Source: Bacillota bacterium
Lineage (GTDB): Bacteria; Bacillota; Clostridia; Christensenellales; Borkfalkiaceae
Direction of reading: 5' to 3'
Assembly (NCBI GenBank): GCA_003343995.1
Contig: QAKE01000011.1
Coordinates: 124,001-188,000, forward strand
Length of the DNA stretch: 64,000 bases
Below the pieces are notes generated by a model. That model saw only the letters and a list, made by a program, of their open reading frames with translations. It was not told the DNA's origin and did not search any database. Position 1 is the first letter of the stretch. Each line of letters begins with the position of its first letter. A program made the translations under genes and the position numbers. Below, in pieces: positions 16,229 through 25,346 of the stretch.

Positions 16229-17197
16229 ATGTGGAGATACATCGTCAAGCGTATTCTCTGGCTGGTCATTATCCTGTTGTGTGTGGCAATCGTTATCTTT
16301 GGCATCCTTTGGGTGGTGCCGGGGAACCCCGCCCAGATCGTACTGGGCGCCGGTGCAACCCAGGCGGATATCGACCGGCAGATGGCGATTATGGGGTTGG
16401 ACCGACCGTTTCTGGTTCAGCTTACCGAATATTTAAGCGACGTTTTCCTTCATTTTGATTTTGGCGAATCTTATATCTATGGCACCCCGGTCATCGAAGA
16501 ATTTGCCGCCAGACTTCCCCGCACGCTGGGGTTGGGGCTTATTTCCATGCTGCTGAATGTGGTTATCGGGATTCCGCTGGGGATCAATGCGGCCATCCAC
16601 CGGAACTCTTTTCAGGACCAGGGCCTTCTGATCGCCGCCATGATTTTTATTTCGGTGCCGCAGTTCTTTCTGGCTTTGTTGATGGTATCCCTGTTCTCGG
16701 TCAAACTGGGGTGGCTGCCTCCTTACGGCATTGGCGGTTGGCAATACTGGATTCTGCCGGTGCTGGCCAACTCCCTGTCCGGTATCGCCATGAATGCGCG
16801 GCAGACCCGCTCGGCGGTACTGGAGACCATTCGCTCCGACTTTGTCACCACCGCACGGGCCAAAGGCTTGCCTGAATGGGCAGTGATCTATAAACACATG
16901 CTGCCCAACGCTCTCATTCCGGTGGTCAACGCTTTGGGAATGCAGCTGGCTGCCGTGGTGGGCGGTACGGTTGTCATTGAACAGGTGTTCTCTTTTCCTG
17001 GCATCGGTGAATATCTCCTCACCGGCATGTCCAGTCGGGATTATCCCGTTATCCGAGGGTCGGTGCTGATCCTGGCTATCTTTTCAGCCGTGATTACCCT
17101 GCTGGTAGATTTGTTCTACGGATATCTGGATCCCCGTATTAAAGCCCAGTACATCAACTATGCGGCGAAAAAGAAGGTGAAGAAAAATGAAAGTTGA
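16229..17197 (+). CDS. ABC transporter permease, DppB family
   Basis: 322 residues, six predicted helices, with the BPD_transp_1 loop DFVTTARAKGLPEWAVIYKH (the EAA-type contact to the ATPases) and the usual VVIEQVFSFPGIGEYLL near the C-terminus. The N-terminus MWRYIVKRILWLV is typical of DppB/OppB. Forms the translocation pore with the next gene product, which overlaps it by 11 nt. Confidence 0.92.
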   Translation: MWRYIVKRILWLVIILLCVAIVIFGILWVVPGNPAQIVLGAGATQADIDRQMAIMGLDRPFLVQLTEYLSDVFLHFDFGESYIYGTPVIEEFAARLPRTLGLGLISMLLNVVIGIPLGINAAIHRNSFQDQGLLIAAMIFISVPQFFLALLMVSLFSVKLGWLPPYGIGGWQYWILPVLANSLSGIAMNARQTRSAVLETIRSDFVTTARAKGLPEWAVIYKHMLPNALIPVVNALGMQLAAVVGGTVVIEQVFSFPGIGEYLLTGMSSRDYPVIRGSVLILAIFSAVITLLVDLFYGYLDPRIKAQYINYAAKKKVKKNES

Positions 17198-18152
17198 CTG
17201 CGCCCGGGAAGAATGCGCCCGCAAACCGGAAGGCAGCCGGTCTCATGCCAGAGGTTGGCGTTGCGGACATCATGCTCGTGGCGGAAAGGGCCATCCTGGC
17301 AAACGGAAACGGCAAACTCAGTTTTCGCAGATTATGAAACGCCTGATGAAAAATAAAGTGGCCATGGGCGGCCTGATTCTATTGATATTGATCATCCTTG
17401 CCTCCATCTTTGCGCCGTACCTTGCGCCCTACGACCCCAACTACATGGATTACACGAGTCTGAATGCAGGATCCAGCTGGCAGCACATTCTGGGGTGCGA
17501 CAATCTGGGGCGGGATCTGCTGAGCCGCATTCTGTACGGCGGGCGAAACTCCCTGGCTCTTGGATTGATCTGCGCCATGATCGGCATGGTACTGGGCGTA
17601 TTCTTCGGTTGCCTTGTCGGTTACTGCGGCGGTCAGGTGGACAACCTGGTCATGCGCATCTGTGATGTGTGGATGGCCATTCCCGGCACGTTGCTGGCCA
17701 TTATCATTTCTGCTTCTTTCGGGTCGGGCTTCTGGTACACCGTTCTGGCTCTGACGGTGGGAGCCATCCCCGGCTCCATTCGGGGCACCCGGGCCATGGC
17801 TCTGAAGGAAAGAGAAATGGAATATCTGGAGGCGGCCAAAGCCATGAACTGCTCCCGGATGAAAATTATCTTCAAGCATATGATGCCTAACATTATCGCC
17901 CCCACCATTGTGGGTACCACCGGTCAGATCGGTGCCACCATGATGACGGCGGCCGGCCTTTCCTACATCGGTCTGGGAATACAGCCTCCTACCGCAGAGT
18001 GGGGTGCCATGTGCTCTGCAGCCAGAAACTATGTGCTGAAGTATCCGCACATGATGATCTGGCCGGGGGTTGCCATTCTGATCACGGTGTTGGCCATCAA
18101 TATGTTCGGCGACGGTCTGCGGGATGCCATGGACCCCCGCCTGAAAGAGTAA
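17187..18152 (+). CDS. ABC transporter permease, DppC family
   Basis: 321 residues; the permease core starts near residue 45 (FSQIMKRLMKNKVAMGGLI) and contains the EAA loop MEYLEAAKAMNCSRMKIIFK and the C-terminal DGLRDAMDPRLKE signature. The first 45 residues are unusually Cys-, His-, Arg- and Gly-rich (CAREECARKPEG onward) for this family. Another frame over the same bases also reads open (MPEVGVADIMLVAERAILANG), so the N-terminus may reflect a frameshift or a recent change; the core is intact. Confidence 0.88.
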   Translation: MKVDCAREECARKPEGSRSHARGWRCGHHARGGKGHPGKRKRQTQFSQIMKRLMKNKVAMGGLILLILIILASIFAPYLAPYDPNYMDYTSLNAGSSWQHILGCDNLGRDLLSRILYGGRNSLALGLICAMIGMVLGVFFGCLVGYCGGQVDNLVMRICDVWMAIPGTLLAIIISASFGSGFWYTVLALTVGAIPGSIRGTRAMALKEREMEYLEAAKAMNCSRMKIIFKHMMPNIIAPTIVGTTGQIGATMMTAAGLSYIGLGIQPPTAEWGAMCSAARNYVLKYPHMMIWPGVAILITVLAINMFGDGLRDAMDPRLKE

Positions 18153-18165
18153 GAGGGGATTGACC

Positions 18166-19140
18166 ATGACTCAAAAATTTTTATCGGTCCGGGATCTGAT
18201 TGTGGAGTATTCCTCCGGAGGAGAGATCATCCAAGCGGTAAACTCGGTCAGCTTTGAACTGGAACGGGGCGAAACCTTAGGTCTGGTTGGGGAGACCGGC
18301 GCTGGCAAGACGACCATTGCCAAGGCCATTCTCCGCATTCTGCCCACCCCGCCCGCCAGGGTGCGCAGCGGTGAAATCCGGCTGGACGGGGTAGACCTGC
18401 GGTCTGTTACCGAACGGGAAATGCAGAAAATCCGGGGCAACAAGATCGCCATGATCTTTCAGGACCCCATGACTGCTCTGAACCCCACCATGACCGTGGG
18501 AGATCAGATTGCCGAAGTTGTGCTGCAGCACAACGATTTTACCCACGAGCAAGCGCACAAACGGACCGTGGAAATGCTGGAAATGGTGGGGATCTCTGTT
18601 TTGCGTTGCAACGATTTTCCCCATCAGTTTTCCGGCGGTATGAAGCAGCGGGTGGTTATTGCAATGGCCCTTGCCTGTAACCCGGAACTGTTGCTGGCGG
18701 ACGAGCCCACCACCGCGTTGGACGTCACCATCCAGGCACAGGTGCTGGAAATGATCCGGGATCTGCGAAAAAAGTTTAACACGTCCATGATTCTCATTAC
18801 CCATGACTTGGGGGTGGTGGCGGAAACCTGCGATAAGGTGGCGGTGATCTATGCCGGGGAAATCGTGGAAAGCGGTACCAAAGAACAAATTTTCCGCAAT
18901 CCCAAACATCCTTACACGCTGGGCCTGTTTGGTTCTCTTCCCAGACTGGACGACGATTCCCGGCGGCTTCATCCCATCAAAGGTCTTCCGCCGGATCCCA
19001 CACACCTCCCCGAGGGCTGCAAGTTTTGTCCCCGCTGCCCTCTGGGCTGCAAGGCGGGGCAAAGACACGCTGCCCCTCTGATGGAAGTAGAACCGGGACA
19101 CTTTGTGCGATGCTTTCAATTTGAGAAAGGAGGTCACTGA
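18166..19140 (+). CDS. ABC transporter ATP-binding protein, DppD family
   Basis: 324 residues. Walker A GETGAGKTT, Q-loop FQDPMTALNP, signature FSGGMKQR, Walker B LLLADEPTTALD and switch His in LITHDLG are all present. The oligopeptide-transporter C-terminal extension is visible, with a CKFCPRCPLGC cysteine cluster that in DppD-type proteins can bind an iron-sulfur cluster. ATG at 18166 is preferred over a TTG two codons earlier because of the distance to AGAGGGG. Confidence 0.92.
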   Translation: MTQKFLSVRDLIVEYSSGGEIIQAVNSVSFELERGETLGLVGETGAGKTTIAKAILRILPTPPARVRSGEIRLDGVDLRSVTEREMQKIRGNKIAMIFQDPMTALNPTMTVGDQIAEVVLQHNDFTHEQAHKRTVEMLEMVGISVLRCNDFPHQFSGGMKQRVVIAMALACNPELLLADEPTTALDVTIQAQVLEMIRDLRKKFNTSMILITHDLGVVAETCDKVAVIYAGEIVESGTKEQIFRNPKHPYTLGLFGSLPRLDDDSRRLHPIKGLPPDPTHLPEGCKFCPRCPLGCKAGQRHAAPLMEVEPGHFVRCFQFEKGGH

Positions 19141-19142
19141 CG

Positions 19143-20093
19143 ATGGCGCTGCTGGAAGTGGAACACCTGAAAAAGTATTTTCAGGTGGGGGCCGGCGTCA
19201 ACCACGCAGTGGATGACATCAGCCTCACCATAGAGAAAGGCCACACAATGGGGGTGGTTGGAGAATCTGGATGCGGAAAAAGCACATTGGGACGCACCAT
19301 CATTCACCTTCAGGATGCGACCTCCGGCACTGTCCGGCTGGACGGGGAGGACATCACCTGCGCTAAGGGAAAAGCCCTTCGCCGCTTGCGGGAGAAAGTG
19401 AGCATTGTGTTCCAGGATCCCTATTCCAGTCTGGATCCCCGTTTCAGCGTGGAAGCTACCATTCGGGAACCCCTTCAGGAAGCCCACCGGTTCAGCCGAC
19501 AGCAGATCGCGCAGCGCACGGAGGAGCTTATGGATCTGGTAGGAATAGAAGAACGCCTGCGGTTGGCCTACCCGCACGAAATGGATGGCGGGCGCCGCCA
19601 GCGGGTAGGGATCGCACGGGCGCTGGCTCTGGGACCGCAGTTTATCATGTGCGACGAACCGGTATCTGCCCTGGACGTATCCATTCAGGCCCAAATTCTG
19701 AACCTGTTTATGGACCTGCAGGAACAGATGCATCTGACCTATATGTTTGTTACCCACGATTTGTCGGTGGTCCGCCATATTTCTGATGACATTTGTGTCA
19801 TGTATCTGGGCCAGCTGGTGGAAACCGCGCCTGCCAAGGAGCTTTTTCTCCGGCCGCTCCATCCCTATACCAAGGCGCTCCTGTCCGCCATACCTTCCAT
19901 TGATTTGGACCATCCCATGCAGCGCGTCCAGCTGAAGGGGGAGATTACTTCCGCCATTGACCCCGAACCGGGCTGCCGTTTTGCGGCCCGTTGTCCCTAC
20001 GCCTGTGACCGCTGCCATCAACCGCAGCAGCTCCGGGAAGTGGAAAAGAAGCATTTTGTCTCTTGCTGCCGGATGGAAGAGATCAACGACTGA
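19143..20093 (+). CDS. ABC transporter ATP-binding protein, DppF family
   Basis: 316 residues, 2 nt after DppD. Walker A GESGCGKST, Q-loop FQDPYSSLDP, Walker B FIMCDEPVSALD and H-loop FVTHDLSV are intact. The signature is MDGGRRQR rather than SGGQ-type, a variant known in this subfamily. The C-terminal Cys cluster CRFAARCPYACDRC is present. It pairs with DppD to power the transporter. Confidence 0.92.
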   Translation: MALLEVEHLKKYFQVGAGVNHAVDDISLTIEKGHTMGVVGESGCGKSTLGRTIIHLQDATSGTVRLDGEDITCAKGKALRRLREKVSIVFQDPYSSLDPRFSVEATIREPLQEAHRFSRQQIAQRTEELMDLVGIEERLRLAYPHEMDGGRRQRVGIARALALGPQFIMCDEPVSALDVSIQAQILNLFMDLQEQMHLTYMFVTHDLSVVRHISDDICVMYLGQLVETAPAKELFLRPLHPYTKALLSAIPSIDLDHPMQRVQLKGEITSAIDPEPGCRFAARCPYACDRCHQPQQLREVEKKHFVSCCRMEEIND

Positions 20094-20109
20094 TTTGAGA
20101 GAAAACATC

Positions 20110-20787
20110 ATGTTATTGCAAAAAAAGGTAGGAAACGACATATACGGCGTCCGGAGCAATCCGTTCGCCGCAAACAGCACAGCCGATTTCCATCTCAAGC
20201 GAAACCGCCGGTATCACCAGTATTTCCATGGGTATACGGAGGTTCGTGTTCCCCGCCCCAAGGGTGGTTTCCGGATCCAACGGTTTTATACCCAGGACTG
20301 GTATGTCCGTCAACTTCCTGCCGCCCGGGTCCGGCAGGCCAAAGCAAGCTACCTTCTGCTGTCTCTGGCGGGATGCATGGCCTACTGCCGCCTTGTCTGT
20401 TTGCCGGGCTTTTCTGGAAATTGTGCGCCTTTGGTAGCTGTGGGAGAGATTGCCGCCGTGGTCTGTATGGTTCTGCTGGCCGCTGCACTGGTGGGATACC
20501 TCTTTACACCGGAGAAAATGACCTGGTGGGAACGGTATTCCTGCTCCCGACGGCTGTGCCGGTTTTCCATGGCCACAGCGATTGCCTTTGCCGTCACAGG
20601 CGCGCTTATGGCAATCCATGCATTGGGAGGGGCTGCTTATCCTTTTCGGGAGCTTGGACTGGGAATGGCGGTTGCAATTACCGGTCTGCCCCTTCTTGCA
20701 GTGAACCGGCTGGAACGGAAAATCCCCTATGGCAGAGAAAAGAACCGGACGATTCTACCGGAAGGGGACCGATTTGAGATTCAGTGA
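20110..20787 (+). CDS. Hypothetical membrane protein in the Dpp-like operon
   Basis: 225 residues. The first 85 residues are polar and rich in Arg and Tyr (LKRNRRYHQYFHGYTEVRVPRP). Then come about four hydrophobic segments (ASYLLLSLAGCMAYC, VAVGEIAAVVCMVLLAAAL, FSMATAIAFAVTGALMA, GLGMAVAITGLPLLAV). I recognise no family. It lies 16 bp after DppF and 20 bp before the esterase gene, so it is part of the same operon. The ribosome site (GAGAG) is weak. Confidence 0.65.
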   Translation: MLLQKKVGNDIYGVRSNPFAANSTADFHLKRNRRYHQYFHGYTEVRVPRPKGGFRIQRFYTQDWYVRQLPAARVRQAKASYLLLSLAGCMAYCRLVCLPGFSGNCAPLVAVGEIAAVVCMVLLAAALVGYLFTPEKMTWWERYSCSRRLCRFSMATAIAFAVTGALMAIHALGGAAYPFRELGLGMAVAITGLPLLAVNRLERKIPYGREKNRTILPEGDRFEIQ

Positions 20788-20807
20788 CAACGTAAGGAGG
20801 AAAAAAT

Positions 20808-21977
20808 ATGGAGCGTGATAGCGTACTTCAGATCACGGCCATTACCAGGGTTATGCCGGAAGGACAGAAATGTGTGGCAGCAACGATTCGGTATGAATTT
20901 CCCCCGGCAATGGACCAACCGTTGGAAGGGCGTTTCCAGGTGGAAGGGAGAAAAATCCTCTCTGCCCATGTCCAGGGCAACCAGGTGGTGTTGGAACTCG
21001 ACCCGCAGGATCCTGGGGCCGATACCTATTTCCCCGGAAATCCGTGGCAGGCAATGCCCGCCAGAATAGAACCTGCGCAGGTAACCGTGACACAGTGCTG
21101 CCCCATTCAAGGGGCAAACCACCAGCTACTGCCGGCCTTTGGCCCCCGGGAAAACAACGCAGTGGAAAATGAACTGGTGGACGATTTTATCCAGGGGGAG
21201 GAAGACGGGGTGAAATACAACCTGTTTATCCCCCGGAATATCCAGCCCCAGGAGCGGTATCCTTTGGTTCAGTTTATACACGACGGGTCCGTGTGCGGAC
21301 CCGATCCCAGATTGACTTTGGCCCAGGGTCTGGGTGCTGTGATTTGGACCGCCCCGGAAGAACAGAAACGGCATCCCTGTTTCGTGTTTGCGCCGCAGTT
21401 TGATGGAGAGTCCATCGTGGATGACGAAGGAAATGTTTCCCCCCGGCTGGAAGTAGCCAAAAAGATCCTGGACAGAATCCTGGAACAATATCCGGTTGAT
21501 CGGGACCGCGTGTACACGACCGGGCAATCTATGGGCTGCATGGCTTCCATCGTATGGAACGTGCGATATCCCCAATATTTTGCAGCCTCCTTTCTGGTGG
21601 CGGGGCAATGGAATGAGCGGAGCATTCCCGGGTTGGAAAACCAACATCTCTGGATGCTCAACTCTCAGGGAGATGCAAAATCCTTCCCCGGCATGAACCA
21701 AATGTGTGTCGCCATGGAACATAAAGGCGGTAAGGTGGTCCACCGGGTGGTAGACGCAGGACTTTCCCAGGAGGAATACAACCAAATGGTGGAAGATCTG
21801 GTGAAAACCGGGGCCAATGTACTCTGCACCCATTATCGCCTGGAAACGGTAGCCGACGGTTGGCACAGCAATGGCGGTGAACATCATGTACATACCTGGC
21901 GTACCGCCTATTCCATCCAGGCAATCAGGGATTGGCTCTTTACCATCAGAAAAGGAGCTGACTGTGAGAGAAATTGA
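20808..21977 (+). CDS. Alpha/beta hydrolase, PHB-depolymerase/acetylxylan-esterase-like
   Basis: 389 residues. Residues about 1-110 look like a beta-sandwich leader domain; the catalytic domain follows (VKYNLFIPRN, then YPLVQFIHDGS) with nucleophile elbow GQSMGCMAS and a probable catalytic His in GGEHHVHTW. The order resembles bacterial esterases with an N-terminal Ig-like domain. No signal peptide, so it likely acts on the imported ligand. Strong ribosome site AAGGAGG. Confidence 0.78.
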   Translation: MERDSVLQITAITRVMPEGQKCVAATIRYEFPPAMDQPLEGRFQVEGRKILSAHVQGNQVVLELDPQDPGADTYFPGNPWQAMPARIEPAQVTVTQCCPIQGANHQLLPAFGPRENNAVENELVDDFIQGEEDGVKYNLFIPRNIQPQERYPLVQFIHDGSVCGPDPRLTLAQGLGAVIWTAPEEQKRHPCFVFAPQFDGESIVDDEGNVSPRLEVAKKILDRILEQYPVDRDRVYTTGQSMGCMASIVWNVRYPQYFAASFLVAGQWNERSIPGLENQHLWMLNSQGDAKSFPGMNQMCVAMEHKGGKVVHRVVDAGLSQEEYNQMVEDLVKTGANVLCTHYRLETVADGWHSNGGEHHVHTWRTAYSIQAIRDWLFTIRKGADCERN

Positions 21978-22872
21978 TTTTTCGCCTAAACATCAGGTGC
22001 TCATCCGGTACCGGGACGGCAGTTTGCTTCCGATGGATACACCACATTATGAGGCCGAGCTGATAGGAAAAGACACATGGAAAATTGTAAGTTCCGGGGA
22101 TTGTCACTATCTGTTGGCCGGCGACCGGCAAGGAATTGCGATTGACACCGGTTACGGAGCCGGGAATCTGCGAACCTTTCTGGAGCAGCTTTGCGGCAAA
22201 CCAGTTCCTTGGGTTGTCAATACCCACTCCCATTTTGACCACACCGCCAACAACGGGTATTTTGATCTTGCTTACATGGGTGCGGCTGCCTTGGAAAAAG
22301 CTACAATCCCATATCCCAGTTTTCAGGGAATCCACTTTCCCCGGGATTATCCCAAACAGGTTGTCTCCCAGCACAGCAAAATTCCGCTGGAAGGACGGGA
22401 ACTGGAGATTTTTGAACTGGGCGATCATACCTCGGACGGCATCGTGATCCTGGACAGGAAAAGCCGTATCCTTTTTACCGGCGATGAATTCATGCCCGGC
22501 ATGAAGACTCTGAACGGCACGGTGGAAAAATGGAAAAGAGAACTGGATCAGATTGCCGTATATCGTGACCAGTTTGATCGTCTGTATGGCGGCGCGGGTC
22601 TTCTGGATGGGCAGGTCTTTGATATCTTTCACCAGGCGGCAACCCGAATTCTGGAAGGCATTCCTTCCGGTGAATCGCTGCCGCCCCGCACCCCTTCCCA
22701 AGAGGCGCCTTCCACGGCTGACGGCCGCACAATCTATGATTGTCAAGCTCCCCATGCGGAGGATGTCCCGGCAGGAGGGTTCTTCCGGGACACCCCGACC
22801 ATGAAGGACTATGTATATAAAGGACACCTTTTCCGTTACGATATAACCAAGTTATGGGAGGAAACCGTATGA
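21964..22872 (+). CDS. MBL-fold metallo-hydrolase
   Basis: 302 residues starting at GTG 21964 (AAGGAG upstream), overlapping the esterase stop by 14 nt. The metal site motif HSHFDH is present in VNTHSHFDHTANN, with later ligands in LGDHTSDG and FTGDEF. The family splits esters, lactones, thioesters or phosphodiesters; the exact reaction is unknown. The C-terminal 60 residues, after the MBL fold, are an unassigned tail. Confidence 0.82.
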   Translation: MREIDFSPKHQVLIRYRDGSLLPMDTPHYEAELIGKDTWKIVSSGDCHYLLAGDRQGIAIDTGYGAGNLRTFLEQLCGKPVPWVVNTHSHFDHTANNGYFDLAYMGAAALEKATIPYPSFQGIHFPRDYPKQVVSQHSKIPLEGRELEIFELGDHTSDGIVILDRKSRILFTGDEFMPGMKTLNGTVEKWKRELDQIAVYRDQFDRLYGGAGLLDGQVFDIFHQAATRILEGIPSGESLPPRTPSQEAPSTADGRTIYDCQAPHAEDVPAGGFFRDTPTMKDYVYKGHLFRYDITKLWEETV

Positions 22873-24155
22873 AGGCTGGTGTGGGCGGCGCGGTGATTTC
22901 CTTTTCTCCTCGCCTTTTCCCTCTGGAAGGATTTGTTGGAATCCATGATCTTCCTCATGCGGGGGTACTGCTGTTGGAACAAGAAGAGCGAGTGGCCCTG
23001 ATTTCTGTAGAAATCGTCATGCTTCCGGATTCCCTTATTGACAAATGCCGGCGCGAAACCGCAGCGATTCTGGGCACGAAACCGGAAAAGGTATGGCTTC
23101 ACATGACCCATACCATCTCCACACCCCATGCGCCCGCCGGGCCACAGGTGGGACTTGGCGGCGAGGTTCTGGCCAGAGATTCGTCGGAGTCGGAGGATGA
23201 CGACAAGCAGACTCTCTATGAAGAAGCGATACGGGAAGCGATCCGCGCAGCCACCATGCAAGCCCTGGAAGGACTGGCTCCGGCAGAACTGGGCTTTGGA
23301 CAGGCGATCTGCCCACTGCTCCAGCAACGGGACATCGAAACGCCTGAAGGCTGGTGGATTGGGCCAAGCGGAACCACAACAGAGGAACTTTTGTCGGTGC
23401 TGGCGGTGAGGAACAGTACGGGACATTTGTCAGGGATACTCCTCAATTATGCCATGAAGCCCTGTGTGATTGATAATGCCTGGTTGAATATCGGACGGCG
23501 ACAGATTTCAGCCGATGGGCCGGGATGCGCCTGTCGGCTTTTGGAAGCGGCGTTTGGTGTCCCGGTCCTTTACACAATGGGGGCGGCGGCCGATCTTCTG
23601 CCCCGGAAAACCGCTTGGTTTGACAGGGTGACACAGAAGGGTGAGATCGAGACCGTGGATCTGGGCGTTGATGCAGGGCTGGAATTTGTCTCCCAGATTG
23701 GAAAACAACTGGCAGAGGAGGTCGATAAAATCTTGGGACACCTGACCTGGACAAAGCCGGAACGACTCGCTGTTGGTATGGACAGCTTTTCCTGGCCTGG
23801 CAAAGCACGCACTCCCATGCATCCCTGCCGGAAAGCTGACTTCCGGCCTGCGGACCCGGCGGTGGTGCCGGTAGAAGTGATCTTGCTGGGATCGGTTGCT
23901 CTGGTCGGCGGGAAACCGGAGATGAACGCGATCTCCGCTGGGCAGCTTCGGCAGGTTTCCCCGTGCCCCTATACTCTTTTCCTGGGGATGGTAAACGGCG
24001 GCATGAAATATATGCCGGATCTGCGCTCTTACCAAAAACCCACCTGGGAAGCGCTGGCGTCTCCGCTTATGCCGGGGGCGGCTGAAAAATTTGTGGCACA
24101 GGCGGCTGGGCTTATCACAAAATTGTACAGGGAGGAGCCTTTGACCAAGGCTTAG
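22869..24155 (+). CDS. Neutral/alkaline ceramidase N-terminal-like protein
   Basis: 428 residues; ATGA overlap with the MBL gene. The opening (GVGGAVISFSPRLFPLEGFVGIHDLPHAGVLLLE), the THTISTPHAP segment in the position of the zinc-binding His of neutral ceramidase, and ALISVEIVMLP match the ceramidase-like hydrolase family, though the protein lacks the export signal and the C-terminal domain of true ceramidases. It probably hydrolyses an amide or ester in the cytosol. Function beyond that is unknown. Confidence 0.68.
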   Translation: MKAGVGGAVISFSPRLFPLEGFVGIHDLPHAGVLLLEQEERVALISVEIVMLPDSLIDKCRRETAAILGTKPEKVWLHMTHTISTPHAPAGPQVGLGGEVLARDSSESEDDDKQTLYEEAIREAIRAATMQALEGLAPAELGFGQAICPLLQQRDIETPEGWWIGPSGTTTEELLSVLAVRNSTGHLSGILLNYAMKPCVIDNAWLNIGRRQISADGPGCACRLLEAAFGVPVLYTMGAAADLLPRKTAWFDRVTQKGEIETVDLGVDAGLEFVSQIGKQLAEEVDKILGHLTWTKPERLAVGMDSFSWPGKARTPMHPCRKADFRPADPAVVPVEVILLGSVALVGGKPEMNAISAGQLRQVSPCPYTLFLGMVNGGMKYMPDLRSYQKPTWEALASPLMPGAAEKFVAQAAGLITKLYREEPLTKA

Positions 24156-24220
24156 CTCCATATGGCAGAGGAATAAAAGAGAAGTTGTTACCTCGTACTG
24201 TGAAGGAGGTGATCCGTGAA

Positions 24221-24769
24221 ATGGAAAGCACAAAGCCCGGCATTACCGGGCTGGATCTGCGAATTGTTTTGTCGGTAATGATTTGCTATCTTACCGCGAC
24301 CATGTTGGATATGTTGGGCATTCGTTTTGTCTATGCAGACATGAGGCTGGAGATTATCCAGAAGATGACAGCCTGTATTTCCTGCCTGCTCTGCTGTCAG
24401 GATACAACCCGTATCAGTTACAAGGCTGGAGTCAACCGGATAATCATCACTGCGATCGGCGGCCTTGTGGGAATTCTGGTGGTACTGCTGGATGGGATCA
24501 TCGGAAACCAATTGGTTATGGTCGTTCTTGTTGCCTTGGGGGTTCTGGCCACACTGTTTCTGTGCAAGTGCGCCCATGTTCCCTACATAAACGCCCGGAT
24601 CGGCGGTGTCACCTTTATTTTGGTTTCTAGCACACTCAATGGAAATGCCAGAATTTGGTATGCCGTTTGGCGGTTGGTTTCCACTCTCTATGGTGTTGCT
24701 GTGGTAACGCTGGTTACCTGGGGCGTTCTGGCTCTCTGCAAGAAAACCGACAAAGCCAAAGCGGCATGA
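24221..24769 (+). CDS. Aromatic acid exporter / FUSC-like membrane protein
   Basis: 182 residues with about five helices (VLSVMICYLTATMLDMLGI, MTACISCLLCCQDT, IIITAIGGLVGILVVLLDGI, LVMVVLVALGVLATLFLCKC, WRLVSTLYGVAVVTLVTWGVLAL). The pattern and the RIGGVTFILV and WRLVSTLYGVAVV segments resemble the ArAE/FUSC group that exports aromatic carboxylates. It ends the Dpp-like operon. ATG at 24221 is preceded by AAGGAGGTGATCC; earlier GTG and TTG codons in frame are less well placed. Confidence 0.68.
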   Translation: MESTKPGITGLDLRIVLSVMICYLTATMLDMLGIRFVYADMRLEIIQKMTACISCLLCCQDTTRISYKAGVNRIIITAIGGLVGILVVLLDGIIGNQLVMVVLVALGVLATLFLCKCAHVPYINARIGGVTFILVSSTLNGNARIWYAVWRLVSTLYGVAVVTLVTWGVLALCKKTDKAKAA

Positions 24770-24880
24770 AGGGGTTCCCTCTTGCCCAGAGCTGACGAAC
24801 GGTATGGATTCAGCCCCGGTATTTGGAGGGCTTGGTGTGGTTCAGGGAACACCAACTCGTCTGCTGCTGTTTTGTCACAG

Positions 24881-24916
24881 AAAAAGGACGCTGTACTGCA
24901 ATACAGCGTCCTTTTT
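24881..24916 (+). terminator. Terminator of the Dpp-like operon
   Basis: GGACGCTGTA / TACAGCGTCC with a 6-nt loop, flanked by AAAAA before and TTTTT after; works in either direction. Confidence 0.85.
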
Positions 24917-25346
24917 GGTGCGTTTGCGGCTGTGCCGGGCAGTGCCGGCACAGCGGTACTTCCGACCCGGCGCCCCGGCGGATGATTCCACTGGGGAGCG
25001 AGTTCATTCTTCCGACAGATAAAATCCGAAAATCCTGTCGGCAATTCCCCCGCCGCAAAATAGCGCGACTGCTCCTCCTAATTTACAAATGCAGATGTAT
25101 GAAAACACCCAAGGAAACACCAAAAAGCATCAGCAAATCGGTTTAGAAAACTTCTGGCAGAAGGGATTTGTCTATTTTCTTGAAGGAAAGATTTCAAAAG
25201 AATTTTCATCAAATTTTCGTAAGAGTTTTTTAGATCCTTCTTTGCAAAGGGGGAGCAAACGGAAAAGGTCTGGACGATGGCAACGGAAGGTGATATGCTT
25301 TGGGTGGCAATAATCCCTGGATTGCAAAAAAGAAGGAGCATGGAAG
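24917..25346. other. Gene-free stretch between the Dpp-like operon and a lipoprotein gene
   Basis: 430 bp, AT-richer than its surroundings from 25080 on. I find no convincing gene or RNA; the longest small frame with an ATG is 15 codons at 25098. It must carry the lipoprotein promoter, but no clear -35/-10 pair stands out. Confidence 0.5.
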
